Assembly: GCA_011322515.1 (NCBI GenBank)
Contig: DRMS01000229.1
Span: 1-7,927 of the forward strand
Direction: 5' to 3'
Length of the DNA: 7,927 bases
Source: Leucothrix mucor
GTDB lineage: Bacteria; Pseudomonadota; Gammaproteobacteria; Thiotrichales; Thiotrichaceae
Part shown: piece after piece, positions 1-6,145 of the stretch
Position numbering within the stretch: position 1 is the stretch's first letter
How the letters are laid out: each line of letters opens with the position of its first letter
The notes under the pieces: generated by a model
The model's database searches: none
What the model was told of the DNA's origin: nothing
The model's input: only the letters and a program-made list of their open reading frames with translations
Position numbers and translations under genes: made by a program

Positions 1-1
1 A

Positions 2-814
2 AGTCATATAACGTGCGAGTAATGCACGCCAAGGTAAACGGGGTTGCATCAGTACGTCTACCAAACGTTTCATCACGCCACTCAATTTTCCTGCTTGCTC
101 TGCTTGTTGTGCAGCTCCTGCCATGCGTTGCTGCCATTGAATACTCAGCTCCTCCGCTGCGGCTTGATCTAAAGGAGGAGGGGGTGCTGTATTACCGCCT
201 GCATTCTCATCAAACTCCTGTTTTCCCGAGCCTTTTGAGTTTTTATTATCAGGGTCTTTATCCTTACCATTAGATTTTCCCTGTTTAGGAGGTGGATTGT
301 TTTTACTCTGCTGATCCAGTGGATTCTCTTCTTGATCCTGTCCTCCGTCCTTAGGATTATCTTGTTTATCATAAAGATGCTGATCCATTGTTTCACTGTG
401 ATCATTGTCGCTCAGTAAAGGATAAATCTCCTCCGCTGACATTCCCTTATATTGTTTTAATACCATTACATTAGGTGGAGGAGTTAATCCATCTGCAATA
501 AGAATAGGATTGATCGCATAATCACAAGCAAGATCCCAACGATGCTTAACTCGATGCTCCTTCCGCGCAAAATGCGATAAAGCACAATGCAATGCCTCAT
601 GAGCTAAAACAAACTGCATCTCTGTGGGGTGTAGTTCTTCAATATACTCTGGATTATAATAAAATTTTCGTGCATCAGTCCCTGTGGTTTTGCACCATTC
701 AGGACTGGCTTCTTGCAAAGGTAAACGTAAAACTAAAGCGCCAAGAAAGGGTTTATCTAAGATTAATTTAGTACGTGCGCTGGCTATTTTTTGTAGTATT
801 TTATTGTTGCTCAT
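2..814 (-). CDS. DUF2201-family putative metallopeptidase (VWA-like), C-terminus outside window
   Basis: The first 271 residues of a leftward gene are present; the frame stays open to the window edge, so the C-terminal part is missing. The N-terminal domain (about residues 1-130) carries the zinc-protease signature HEALH at 72-76 with a further His at 81, then WDLACDYAIN at 93-102, a pattern I associate with the DUF2201 putative metallopeptidase domain. Residues about 140-215 are a low-complexity linker rich in Asp, Lys, Asn, Gln, Gly and Pro, followed by the start of a second helical region (SIQWQQRMAGAAQQAEQAGK). In this family a VWA-like domain with a metal-binding fold normally follows; it would lie beyond the edge. 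Family members often sit beside a MoxR-type AAA ATPase, but none is seen here. The ATG at 814 has no clear ribosome binding site; an in-frame GTG at 829 is an alternative. The substrate is unknown. Confidence 0.85.
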   Translation of the reverse strand, partial: MSNNKILQKIASARTKLILDKPFLGALVLRLPLQEASPEWCKTTGTDARKFYYNPEYIEELHPTEMQFVLAHEALHCALSHFARKEHRVKHRWDLACDYAINPILIADGLTPPPNVMVLKQYKGMSAEEIYPLLSDNDHSETMDQHLYDKQDNPKDGGQDQEENPLDQQSKNNPPPKQGKSNGKDKDPDNKNSKGSGKQEFDENAGGNTAPPPPLDQAAAEELSIQWQQRMAGAAQQAEQAGKLSGVMKRLVDVLMQPRLPWRALLARYMT

Positions 815-1138
815 AGAGGAACTATTCACTATAGATGTTCATTTATTAAATTTTTGCAGGAGTCCAAGCTGTTAGCTTGTGCGAATCACACAAAACAAGT
901 TTAACACTCCTTAAAATTGGGATACTAAAGTATTCAGTAAGGAAGTTCCAAGCAATGATTTTACCCATCTTACCTGCCCTTTTTGCTCCTGCTTGAATCA
1001 TCTTAATCGTTGCGTAGAGTAACTATGCGTCTCTTGAGATGCTCCAAAGATGCTCCAATCAGGAATTGCTATGCCCCTTGGGTATAAAAAATCAGCGCAA
1101 TATAGGTCAATTCATTACTTGAAACTTTCTAAGATTAT
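815..1138 (-). repeat. Diverged copy A of a dispersed intergenic repeat
   Basis: This non-coding stretch between the UDG-side MITE and the DUF2201 gene shares collinear blocks, in opposite orientation, with 3379-3649. Bases 1007-1029 are identical over 23 bp to the reverse complement of 3456-3478, and bases 829-858 match the reverse complement of 3586-3615 at 27 of 30 positions. Weaker similarity continues around block A (965-1006 and 1030-1060). Other local structure: a small hairpin CAAGCT-GTT-AGCTTG at 865-879 and an 11-bp tandem pair (GATGCTCCAAA/T) at 1038-1059. The outer boundaries are uncertain; the right end may be near an AATCTTAG-like end at about 1131-1138, next to the MITE target site. 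No convincing gene or promoter is seen in it. Confidence 0.6.
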
Positions 1139-1366
1139 ATGGCTACCAACTTAAGGCGGGACAAGTAACATCATAGCAAACAACCCGCACCCTTCGACAA
1201 GCTCAGGGAGCTAGCCCTTCGATAGACTCAGGACACCGCCCCTTCGGTAGACTCAGGACACCGCCCCTTCGGTAGACTCAGGACACCGCTTCCTGAGCTT
1301 GTCGAAGAGTGCGGGTGAATAGCAGAAACATGAACTGTCCCGCCTTAAATTGGTAGTCGATTATAT
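1133..1366. mobile_element. MITE-like element with 22-bp terminal inverted repeats and 8-bp target duplication
   Basis: The element body is 1141-1358 (218 bp). Its ends, 1141-1162 and the reverse complement of 1337-1358, match at 20 of 22 positions (core CTACCAAyTTAAGGCGGGAC). The octamer GATTATAT occurs immediately outside both ends, at 1133-1140 and 1359-1366, as expected of a target-site duplication. There is no reading frame for a transposase, so it would have to be moved by a transposase supplied elsewhere. Duplications of 8 bp are typical of several IS families (IS1595, ISL3, IS66, IS256); I cannot choose among them from the ends. The right target copy ends 16 bp before the UDG stop codon, so the insertion spared that gene. 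Confidence 0.85.
1183..1316. repeat. Four 25-bp tandem units inside a 27-bp inverted repeat (REP-like)
   Basis: Inside the MITE, bases 1183-1209 and 1290-1316 are complementary at 25 of 27 positions and would form a long hairpin. The loop is built of direct repeats of the left arm with a 25-bp period: 1190-1214, 1215-1239, 1240-1264 and 1265-1289. The last two are identical, and the second differs from them by one base. All begin CCCTTCG and contain CTCAGG. The core (TTCGACAAGCTCAGG) resembles intergenic palindromes that I recall as common in many bacterial genomes. It could act as a transcription barrier for the leftward UDG transcript, but there is no U-tract to mark a classical terminator. 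Confidence 0.85.
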
Positions 1367-1382
1367 TTTTATCATCTTCAAT

Positions 1383-2009
1383 TCAAACCCTTGTCAGAAA
1401 AGCCTGTTGCCAAGCAGGATGTTGTTGAATCAATTGCAAAGCATCTTGCAATAATGTCTTACCAGGGTCTTTACGAAACCAAGTTGATAAACCAGAAGGA
1501 TGCGGCAAGGGAATTATATCAACCGCAAATTCACCAAGTTGCTGTGAATGTTGTTTGCCAACGACATCCGTTAGTAGTTTAAATTCAAGGTACTGCTCCA
1601 TTGCTAGTTTTCCAATAGGGATAATTAATTGCGGTTGAATAAGTTGATATTCCTGTTGTAACCACTGCGAGCAATTTTTTATTTCTTGCTTATTCGGTAC
1701 TCTATCGCCACCGCCTTTGGGATTTTTACCAGGAAAGCAACGACACACCGCTGCCATATACACCTGCTGGCGATAACTTTCCTCATCCACACCAATGGAT
1801 TCAAACCATTGGAATAAGGTTTTCCCCGCTGTCCAGCCAAACGGACGTTGTACTTTGCCCTCATGACGACCTGGAGCTTGCCCAACACTCATTATTGCTG
1901 ATGTAGAGGGTTCGCCAATAATCACAGGTGCAATCATATCAGAGCAGAGAGTGCATTGGCTTAGCTGCCGTTGGTGTTGGATTAGTTTTTTCAGGTCATC
2001 AGCGGACAC
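1383..2009 (-). CDS. Uracil-DNA glycosylase superfamily protein, Fe-S (family 4/5-like)
   Basis: This 208-residue protein should remove uracil (or a related damaged base) from DNA at the start of base excision repair. The UDG fold signatures are clear: motif A region VGQAPGRHE at 42-50, RPFGWTAGK at 55-63, the strand LIIPIGKLA at 128-136, and motif B HPSGLS at 170-175. Cysteines at 19 and 22 (CTLC), 89, 91 and 113 (CRCF...NC) fit the four-cysteine iron-sulfur cluster of family 4 and 5 enzymes. The GQAPG version of motif A is closer to family 4 (GEAPG) than to family 5 (GLAPA), but neither matches exactly. I chose the GTG at 2009, which overlaps the M48 stop by 11 bp, because the family normally begins just before the CxxC pair. 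The frame stays open to an ATG at 2216, but that stretch lies wholly inside the M48 coding repeat and reads as a shadow. Translation is probably coupled to the M48 gene. Confidence 0.85.
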   Translation of the reverse strand: MSADDLKKLIQHQRQLSQCTLCSDMIAPVIIGEPSTSAIMSVGQAPGRHEGKVQRPFGWTAGKTLFQWFESIGVDEESYRQQVYMAAVCRCFPGKNPKGGGDRVPNKQEIKNCSQWLQQEYQLIQPQLIIPIGKLAMEQYLEFKLLTDVVGKQHSQQLGEFAVDIIPLPHPSGLSTWFRKDPGKTLLQDALQLIQQHPAWQQAFLTRV

Positions 2010-3264
2010 AAGAAGCCAACTTGTTTTCGCGATAGGTCGCTTCACCTGCTGTAATGGAGGGTCTGACCTGCATACACCAATTAGACTGAGGAGCAAAAGC
2101 AGAGCTCCAGCGATTTGCCGTATCGCCAAGATTAAAACCACAGCGGTACTGATTATTACGCCTTGTCTGATGCGTTGCCACCGAAGCATATAAATTACAA
2201 TAAGCTCGATTAACACGTTGCCCTTTGAGCTTTTTAGCCAGTTGGATAAAACGGTGATAATGTTGTGTTGCCTTGCGACCCGAAGGAGTACGTGCTGCTT
2301 GCACTCTGCTAGGTTGTTGATTCCTTGCTACACAGGAAGCCAACTTAGTTTCACGAAACTTGGCTTCTCTAGAGGTTGCATGAGCGCTGGCTTTCATACA
2401 CCAATCAGACTGCGGTGCAGCGGCTCTATTCCAAGGACTACCATAGCTTCCTACATTAAAACCACATTTGTACTGTAGGCTACGATTGGTTTGATGCACC
2501 GCCAACGAGGCGTATAAATTACAATAATGCCGATTCACCTTTACCCCCTTTAGCGTATCGGCCTGTTGCATAAAGTGGCTATAATTAGCCGTTGCACCAC
2601 GTCCTAAAGGGGATTGGTAGTTTTTATGACGTGATCTATTTTTCGCTCTTCGACTATTGCAGTCTCTGCCTGCTTGTTGGCAACCTGTATTCCATCCTCT
2701 TGTGACAGCAGCAACACGTTTATTGGCATCAGGGTGGGTGGAAAACGCTTCCTTTTGATGTACTTTAAGAATGCGTATGAGTGCTTGAGTATTGTTTAGA
2801 GAAGCCCCCATAGTAGCCAACACCTTGCCCGCAAACTGATCTGCCTGTAGTTCATATTGCCTCTGTATTGACAGGCGTTTCCATTTTGGAAGCCTTTTTA
2901 GACCTTCCATTGTATCCGTATGTCCGAGTATATGATGTCCAATTTCATGTGCTAATACGGTTATTTTCCCCCAATGCATCTCACCTGATTGATCCGCCAA
3001 CTGGTTTAAATAAGCAGGATCGTAGGCAATAACACGTCTATTTTGGTAAATCACCGCAGCTGCATTGGACGAATCGGGCAGACGACAAACATTATACTTT
3101 TGGTGTATATTGCCTATGGTTAAAATGCGATCAATCATATTCTGAATTAAAGACTCAGCATTTTGTAGTTGCAATGTATTACAGTTAAAGCGTGAGTCTG
3201 AGAAAGCGATATTGGATGTGCTGAGTAGCAATACGCCTAGTAAACAGTATTTTAGAGTATTCAT
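1999..3264 (-). CDS. Exported M48-type metalloprotease with two Cys-rich C-terminal repeats
   Basis: A 421-residue protein with a signal peptide (hydrophobic core about 6-20, cleavage likely near IAFS-DS at 22/23), so it should act in the periplasm or be exported. The peptidase domain spans about 25-190: the zinc motif HEIGHH is at 106-111, with His106 and His110 as ligands and Glu107 catalytic. The probable third ligand Glu138 lies in ELQAD, and THPDANKR at 176-183 is the usual downstream M48 motif. A basic linker (about 203-224) leads to two tandem domains of about 89 residues, 225-313 and 333-421. Each holds a YCNLYA-HQT-QY-CGFN-APQS-WCM-KLASC pattern with four conserved cysteines. I do not recognise these domains with confidence; similar YCxxYAxxA...CGF...WC repeats occur in uncharacterised gammaproteobacterial proteins. 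No GlyGly-CTERM tail is present. The ATG at 3264 has no strong ribosome binding site but places the signal peptide correctly. Confidence 0.88.
   Translation of the reverse strand: MNTLKYCLLGVLLLSTSNIAFSDSRFNCNTLQLQNAESLIQNMIDRILTIGNIHQKYNVCRLPDSSNAAAVIYQNRRVIAYDPAYLNQLADQSGEMHWGKITVLAHEIGHHILGHTDTMEGLKRLPKWKRLSIQRQYELQADQFAGKVLATMGASLNNTQALIRILKVHQKEAFSTHPDANKRVAAVTRGWNTGCQQAGRDCNSRRAKNRSRHKNYQSPLGRGATANYSHFMQQADTLKGVKVNRHYCNLYASLAVHQTNRSLQYKCGFNVGSYGSPWNRAAAPQSDWCMKASAHATSREAKFRETKLASCVARNQQPSRVQAARTPSGRKATQHYHRFIQLAKKLKGQRVNRAYCNLYASVATHQTRRNNQYRCGFNLGDTANRWSSAFAPQSNWCMQVRPSITAGEATYRENKLASCVR
2002..2592 (-). repeat. Internal tandem duplication encoding the two Cys-rich domains
   Basis: Bases 2326-2592 and 2002-2268 encode homologous domains with a period of 108 codons (324 bp). 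DNA similarity is still visible; for example, on the + strand, ACACCAATTAGACTG near 2074 pairs with ACACCAATCAGACTG near 2398. Most substitutions are spread evenly, so the duplication is old rather than a recent slip, and all four cysteines are kept in each copy. Confidence 0.85.
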
Positions 3265-3378
3265 GCGTAGACCTAATGGTTTGTGTAAATGTGTATAGGG
3301 GGAGCATAAATATAGACTATATTTTGGTATCCTTCAGTTGCTAGGTAGCACTTTTTATAAACAGGAATGTAGGATTTA

Positions 3379-3649
3379 TCTTAGGAACGTGCATGGAATA
3401 ATTTCCCGAAGTTCTAACGCAGAATTTTTATTTCAGATTGGATGAACTCATGAGGCGCATAGTTACTCTACGCAACGAATGAAATCATCCAAGCTGGGAT
3501 AAAAAGGCAAGTTATAGTTTTTCACATAAATAATTGCACCCTTCGACTCCGCTCAGGGTACAGTGCCTTGAGCGGAGTCGAAGGGTGCAGAAATTTAATA
3601 AATGAATGTCTATAGAGATCGAGACGTTGTTTCGTGCACGTTCCTTAGA
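3379..3649 (+). mobile_element. Copy B of the dispersed repeat, with 23-bp terminal inverted repeats
   Basis: This 271-bp non-coding segment fills most of the gap between the M48 and PCMT-family genes. Its ends, 3379-3401 and the reverse complement of 3627-3649, match at 19 of 23 positions (core AGGAACGTGCA). It shares two blocks with the gap at 815-1138 (3456-3478 and 3586-3615). I see no clear target-site duplication, so its status as a transposable unit is inferred from the paired ends and second copy. It encodes no protein of note. The remaining bases 3265-3378 are AT-rich leader sequence for the M48 gene in which I find no convincing promoter; they include a short palindrome GCTAGGTAGC near 3340. 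Confidence 0.6.
3536..3588. repeat. REP-like perfect-class hairpin
   Basis: Arms 3536-3558 and 3566-3588 are complementary at 22 of 23 positions around a 7-nt loop. The core TTCGACTCCGCTCAGG belongs to the same TTCGAC..GCTCAGG type as the repeats at 1183-1316. It lies inside copy B of the dispersed repeat, where copy A has no equivalent, so it looks like a secondary insertion. It sits downstream of the leftward PCMT-family gene and could block or stabilise that transcript; the sequence after it is AATTATTTAT rather than a U-tract. Confidence 0.85.
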
Positions 3650-3664
3650 GCTTTCTTATTCAAT

Positions 3665-4315
3665 CTAAAACCTAAAGCTAGATTGGGTCGTTGCTCCTTG
3701 TAGTGGGTCTAGTTCCGTTGCAAATAAATTACTGCGAATATACTTCCCATCAGAATTTACAATCAACATTGCATATTGCAAAGCCCCACTGCCTACCGTG
3801 ATATACAATCGACCTTCAGGCTTTAATAACTGTTCAAATAAGGGTAAATATTCGGGTATTGAACCTGTTACTGCAATAACATCATAACGCTTATCTAAAT
3901 CTAGGTTTTGTAATGCATCTGCTTGTTCAAGAATAACATTGGAGATATTTTGTGCGGCAAGGCGTTGCTCTGCTGTTGCAATGAAGTCCTCATGTAGTTC
4001 AACCGTAAAAACCTCTTTTGCCAAATTCGCCATACAAGCAGTAAGATAGGCGCTACCCGTACCAATTTCCAAGCAAATATCATCATCTTGTATGGCTAGC
4101 TCTTGTAAGATGCGCCCTTCAACTCGCGGGTGCATCATTGACTCGCCATGTCCGATAGGTAATTGAATATCCGCATAAGCAAGTGATTGCTGTGCCTCTG
4201 AAACAAAAGCGTCACGCGGTAGATCCATCATAACTTGTAATACGGAGTGATCTAAAACATCCCAAGGGCGTATTTGTTGTTCGATCATATTAAAGCGTGC
4301 TTGTTGCATATTCAT
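3665..4315 (-). CDS. Protein-L-isoaspartate O-methyltransferase (PCMT) family protein
   Basis: A 216-residue SAM-dependent methyltransferase. Motif I is CLEIGTGSAYLTACMA at 81-96, close to the PCMT form (LEIGTGSGYQTA); the acidic ribose-binding residue follows in TVELHE, and RYDVIAVTGSIPEYLP and LLKPEGRLYITVG correspond to motifs II and III. The N-terminus (FNMIEQQIRPWDVLD) and SLAYADIQLPIG match the subgroup I remember as encoded just before tolC in many proteobacteria. The canonical substrate loop TISQPxxVA is replaced here by ESMMHPRVEG at 58-67, so repair of isoaspartyl residues is not certain. Start at 4315 is supported by AAGG 10 bases upstream. The gene is divergent from the PP-loop gene across a 185-bp intergenic region and is separated from the next leftward gene by repeats. 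No tolC lies downstream of it. Confidence 0.88.
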   Translation of the reverse strand: MNMQQARFNMIEQQIRPWDVLDHSVLQVMMDLPRDAFVSEAQQSLAYADIQLPIGHGESMMHPRVEGRILQELAIQDDDICLEIGTGSAYLTACMANLAKEVFTVELHEDFIATAEQRLAAQNISNVILEQADALQNLDLDKRYDVIAVTGSIPEYLPLFEQLLKPEGRLYITVGSGALQYAMLIVNSDGKYIRSNLFATELDPLQGATTQSSFRF

Positions 4316-4433
4316 AATTATTTACCTTGTATTATTATCTGTGACAGCCCCATGCGCCCAGTAAATTTGTACCTTAGCCTACGAATTAATGGCGATGATG
4401 GCAAGTATAATTACCTATATAAAAACTATCTAA

Positions 4434-4462
4434 TTGATCCTGATTGTTTCTACGCTTATTAT
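4434..4462 (+). promoter_or_regulatory. Predicted sigma-70 promoter for the PP-loop gene and dsbB
   Basis: A -35 box TTGATC (4434-4439) is followed after exactly 17 bases by a -10 box TATTAT (4457-4462), matching the consensus at 4 and 5 of 6 positions. Transcription would start near 4469, giving a leader of about 32 bases before the ATG at 4501. This is a sequence match only; the rest of the divergent region 4316-4433 shows no comparable site for the leftward gene. Confidence 0.45.
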
Positions 4463-4500
4463 TCACGCCTTTTTAGATTGTTGCAAAAAGAGTAATCATC

Positions 4501-5547
4501 ATGGCAAAACAACGCAAAGCACTTTCCCTAATCTCAGGTGGTTTAGACTCCATGTTGGCAACAAAAGCGATGTTAGAACAAGGAATCCATGTTGAAGGGG
4601 TGAATTTCTTCACGGGTTTTTGTGTTGAAGGACATACACAGGCTTTGCGTAAAAAGAAAAATAAGAAACCTAAGCGCAATAATTCATTATGGGTCGCAGA
4701 TCAACTGGGTATTAAATTACATATTGTTGATATTGTAGATGAATATAAAGATATTGTGATTAATCCTAAGCATGGTTATGGCGCAAATTTAAACCCCTGC
4801 CTTGACTGCAAAATCTTTATGGTCAAAAAAGCGCAACAATGGATAGAAGAGCATGATTTTGATTTTATTTTTACAGGGGAGGTGATTGGGCAACGACCTA
4901 AATCCCAACGTAAAGAAACTATGCCGATCATTTCAGCAGAATCAGGCGCAAATGATTTACTGGTGCGTCCTCTTTGTGCTAAAAATCTCCCTGCCACCAA
5001 GCCTGAACGCGAAGGTTGGATTGATCGTGAGCAATTATTTGATTTTTCAGGACGTAGTCGTAAGCCGCAAATGGCATTGGCAGAGAAATGGAAGATTGAT
5101 GAGTATGCACAACCCGCAGGTGGTTGTTGCTTCCTCACCGATCCTAATTATTCTGACAAACTTAAGGATCTATGGGCGCATCGCGGTGATAAGTATTATG
5201 AATTGGATGATATTATGTTGCTGAAAATTGGTCGGCATCTACGCCCTAGCCCTCATTTTAAAATGATTGTATCGCGCGAAGAGGGGGAAACCCGTTTTTT
5301 AGAAGGCTATCGAAAGCAGTTTATTTATATTAAAACCGCCAGTCACCCAGGGCCGATGACGTTATTGGATGGTGAAGATATTTCTGCTGAGGATATTTAT
5401 CTAGCGGCTTCCATTGCAGCGCGCTATTGTCAAGGGCGTGATGAAGACGAAGTAACCGTGTTGGTCGGACAATTAGGCGAAGAACCTAGAGAAATGCAGG
5501 TAGTGCCTAAAAAAGCAGATGAGATTGAAGCAGGCTGGTTGCTTTAA
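4501..5547 (+). CDS. PP-loop ATPase, tRNA sulfurtransferase-like (ThiI/MnmA-related)
   Basis: A 348-residue protein with an N-terminal PP-loop SGGLDS at 12-17, the ATP-pyrophosphatase signature that adenylates a substrate such as a tRNA base before sulfur transfer. NPCLDCK at 98-104 gives a CxxC pair, and GGCCFLTDP at 207-215 supplies a further cysteine pair; these are candidates for catalytic sulfur carriage or an iron-sulfur cluster. TGEVIGQRPKSQ at 125-136, LLVRPL and EGWIDREQLF-GRSRK are characteristic of a widespread group usually annotated as a tRNA thiouridine synthase or 2-thiouridylate methyltransferase homologue. The C-terminal part (about 238-347) resembles the NFACT-R_2-type domain I recall in this group. 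It lacks the full THUMP-rhodanese layout of ThiI and is not a standard MnmA, so the exact modified base is unknown. A weak ribosome binding site (AAGAG) precedes the ATG. dsbB follows 37 bp later, probably in the same transcript. Confidence 0.82.
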   Translation: MAKQRKALSLISGGLDSMLATKAMLEQGIHVEGVNFFTGFCVEGHTQALRKKKNKKPKRNNSLWVADQLGIKLHIVDIVDEYKDIVINPKHGYGANLNPCLDCKIFMVKKAQQWIEEHDFDFIFTGEVIGQRPKSQRKETMPIISAESGANDLLVRPLCAKNLPATKPEREGWIDREQLFDFSGRSRKPQMALAEKWKIDEYAQPAGGCCFLTDPNYSDKLKDLWAHRGDKYYELDDIMLLKIGRHLRPSPHFKMIVSREEGETRFLEGYRKQFIYIKTASHPGPMTLLDGEDISAEDIYLAASIAARYCQGRDEDEVTVLVGQLGEEPREMQVVPKKADEIEAGWLL

Positions 5548-5584
5548 TTTTTATATCAAATAAATTCTAAGTGAAAAAACGATA

Positions 5585-6088
5585 ATGATACAAAAATTAC
5601 AATTATTAATGCAGGGCAAATTATTTTGGTTTGCCTTAATTTTGCTCGGTATTGCATTTGAGGGTGTTGCTGTTTTTTACCAATATTATATGGAAGAAGC
5701 ACCTTGCATCTTATGTATTCATTTTAGATTATTGGTTGTTTTGTTGATTGTTTTTGCCTTTATTGGGTTGCTGTTAAGGTTGACAAAAGCAGGGTTAATG
5801 ACCTCATCCTTTTTATTATTATTTACCTTTGCGGGCATGCTAGAACGCTCTTATCAACTATTGGGAACAGAGCGTGGTTTTATTAAGGGGGAATGTGCTG
5901 CTACTCTAAACTTTCCTGCTTGGATAGCGGTCGATAAATGGATGCCTTCTTTCTTTATGCCTTGGACATCTTGTAGCTATACACCTAAATTATTATTTGA
6001 CATTACAATGGCTGAAGCATTGATGGTGTTTTCTGTGATGATGGTTTTATTGGCTATTGGGATGTTAGTGGCTAGTTTTCGTCGCTAG
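5585..6088 (+). CDS. dsbB: Disulfide bond formation protein DsbB
   Basis: A 167-residue inner-membrane quinone reductase that re-oxidises DsbA and passes the electrons to the respiratory chain. Four hydrophobic segments are visible (about 13-33, 47-66, 70-88 and 140-163). The periplasmic loops carry the two essential cysteine pairs: PCILC gives Cys41 and Cys44, and the second loop gives Cys104 and Cys130. As I remember the numbering, these are the same positions as in E. coli DsbB, and Arg48 (involved in quinone binding) is also present. The length is close to the usual 170-176 residues. The start at 5585 has only a weak upstream AAGTGA. No dsbA is adjacent. The gene ends convergently with rhombosortase, with 57 bp between them and no evident hairpin terminator. 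Confidence 0.95.
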   Translation: MIQKLQLLMQGKLFWFALILLGIAFEGVAVFYQYYMEEAPCILCIHFRLLVVLLIVFAFIGLLLRLTKAGLMTSSFLLLFTFAGMLERSYQLLGTERGFIKGECAATLNFPAWIAVDKWMPSFFMPWTSCSYTPKLLFDITMAEALMVFSVMMVLLAIGMLVASFRR

Positions 6089-6145
6089 TACTCCAACCAC
6101 GTTATATTGTTCCTGCTTTTTGTACTGCTTTAAATCAATAGCCAT

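Noticed and set aside
13..405. Short open frames in other frames across the DUF2201 gene
   Set aside because: They show no family motifs, while the leftward frame open to the window edge has HEALH and a consistent family pattern.
846..1001. A leftward 51-codon open frame between the repeat block and the DUF2201 gene
   Set aside because: It has no ribosome binding site, lies inside the dispersed repeat, and copy B does not keep the frame.
1190..1289. A small CRISPR array
   Set aside because: The 25-bp units are directly joined without spacers and are homologous along their whole length.
2010..2216. A longer N-terminus for the UDG with a hydrophobic stretch, starting at 2216
   Set aside because: It lies entirely within the M48 coding repeat, which has clear homology in the other frame; the UDG family starts just before the CxxC pair.
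3536..3588. A rho-independent terminator for the PCMT-family gene
   Set aside because: The hairpin is strong but no U-tract follows on either strand, and its sequence is of the REP type; it is kept only as a repeat.
3370..3660. A target-site duplication around copy B of the dispersed repeat
   Set aside because: No matching direct repeat was found at the outer edges of the AGGAACGTGCA ends.
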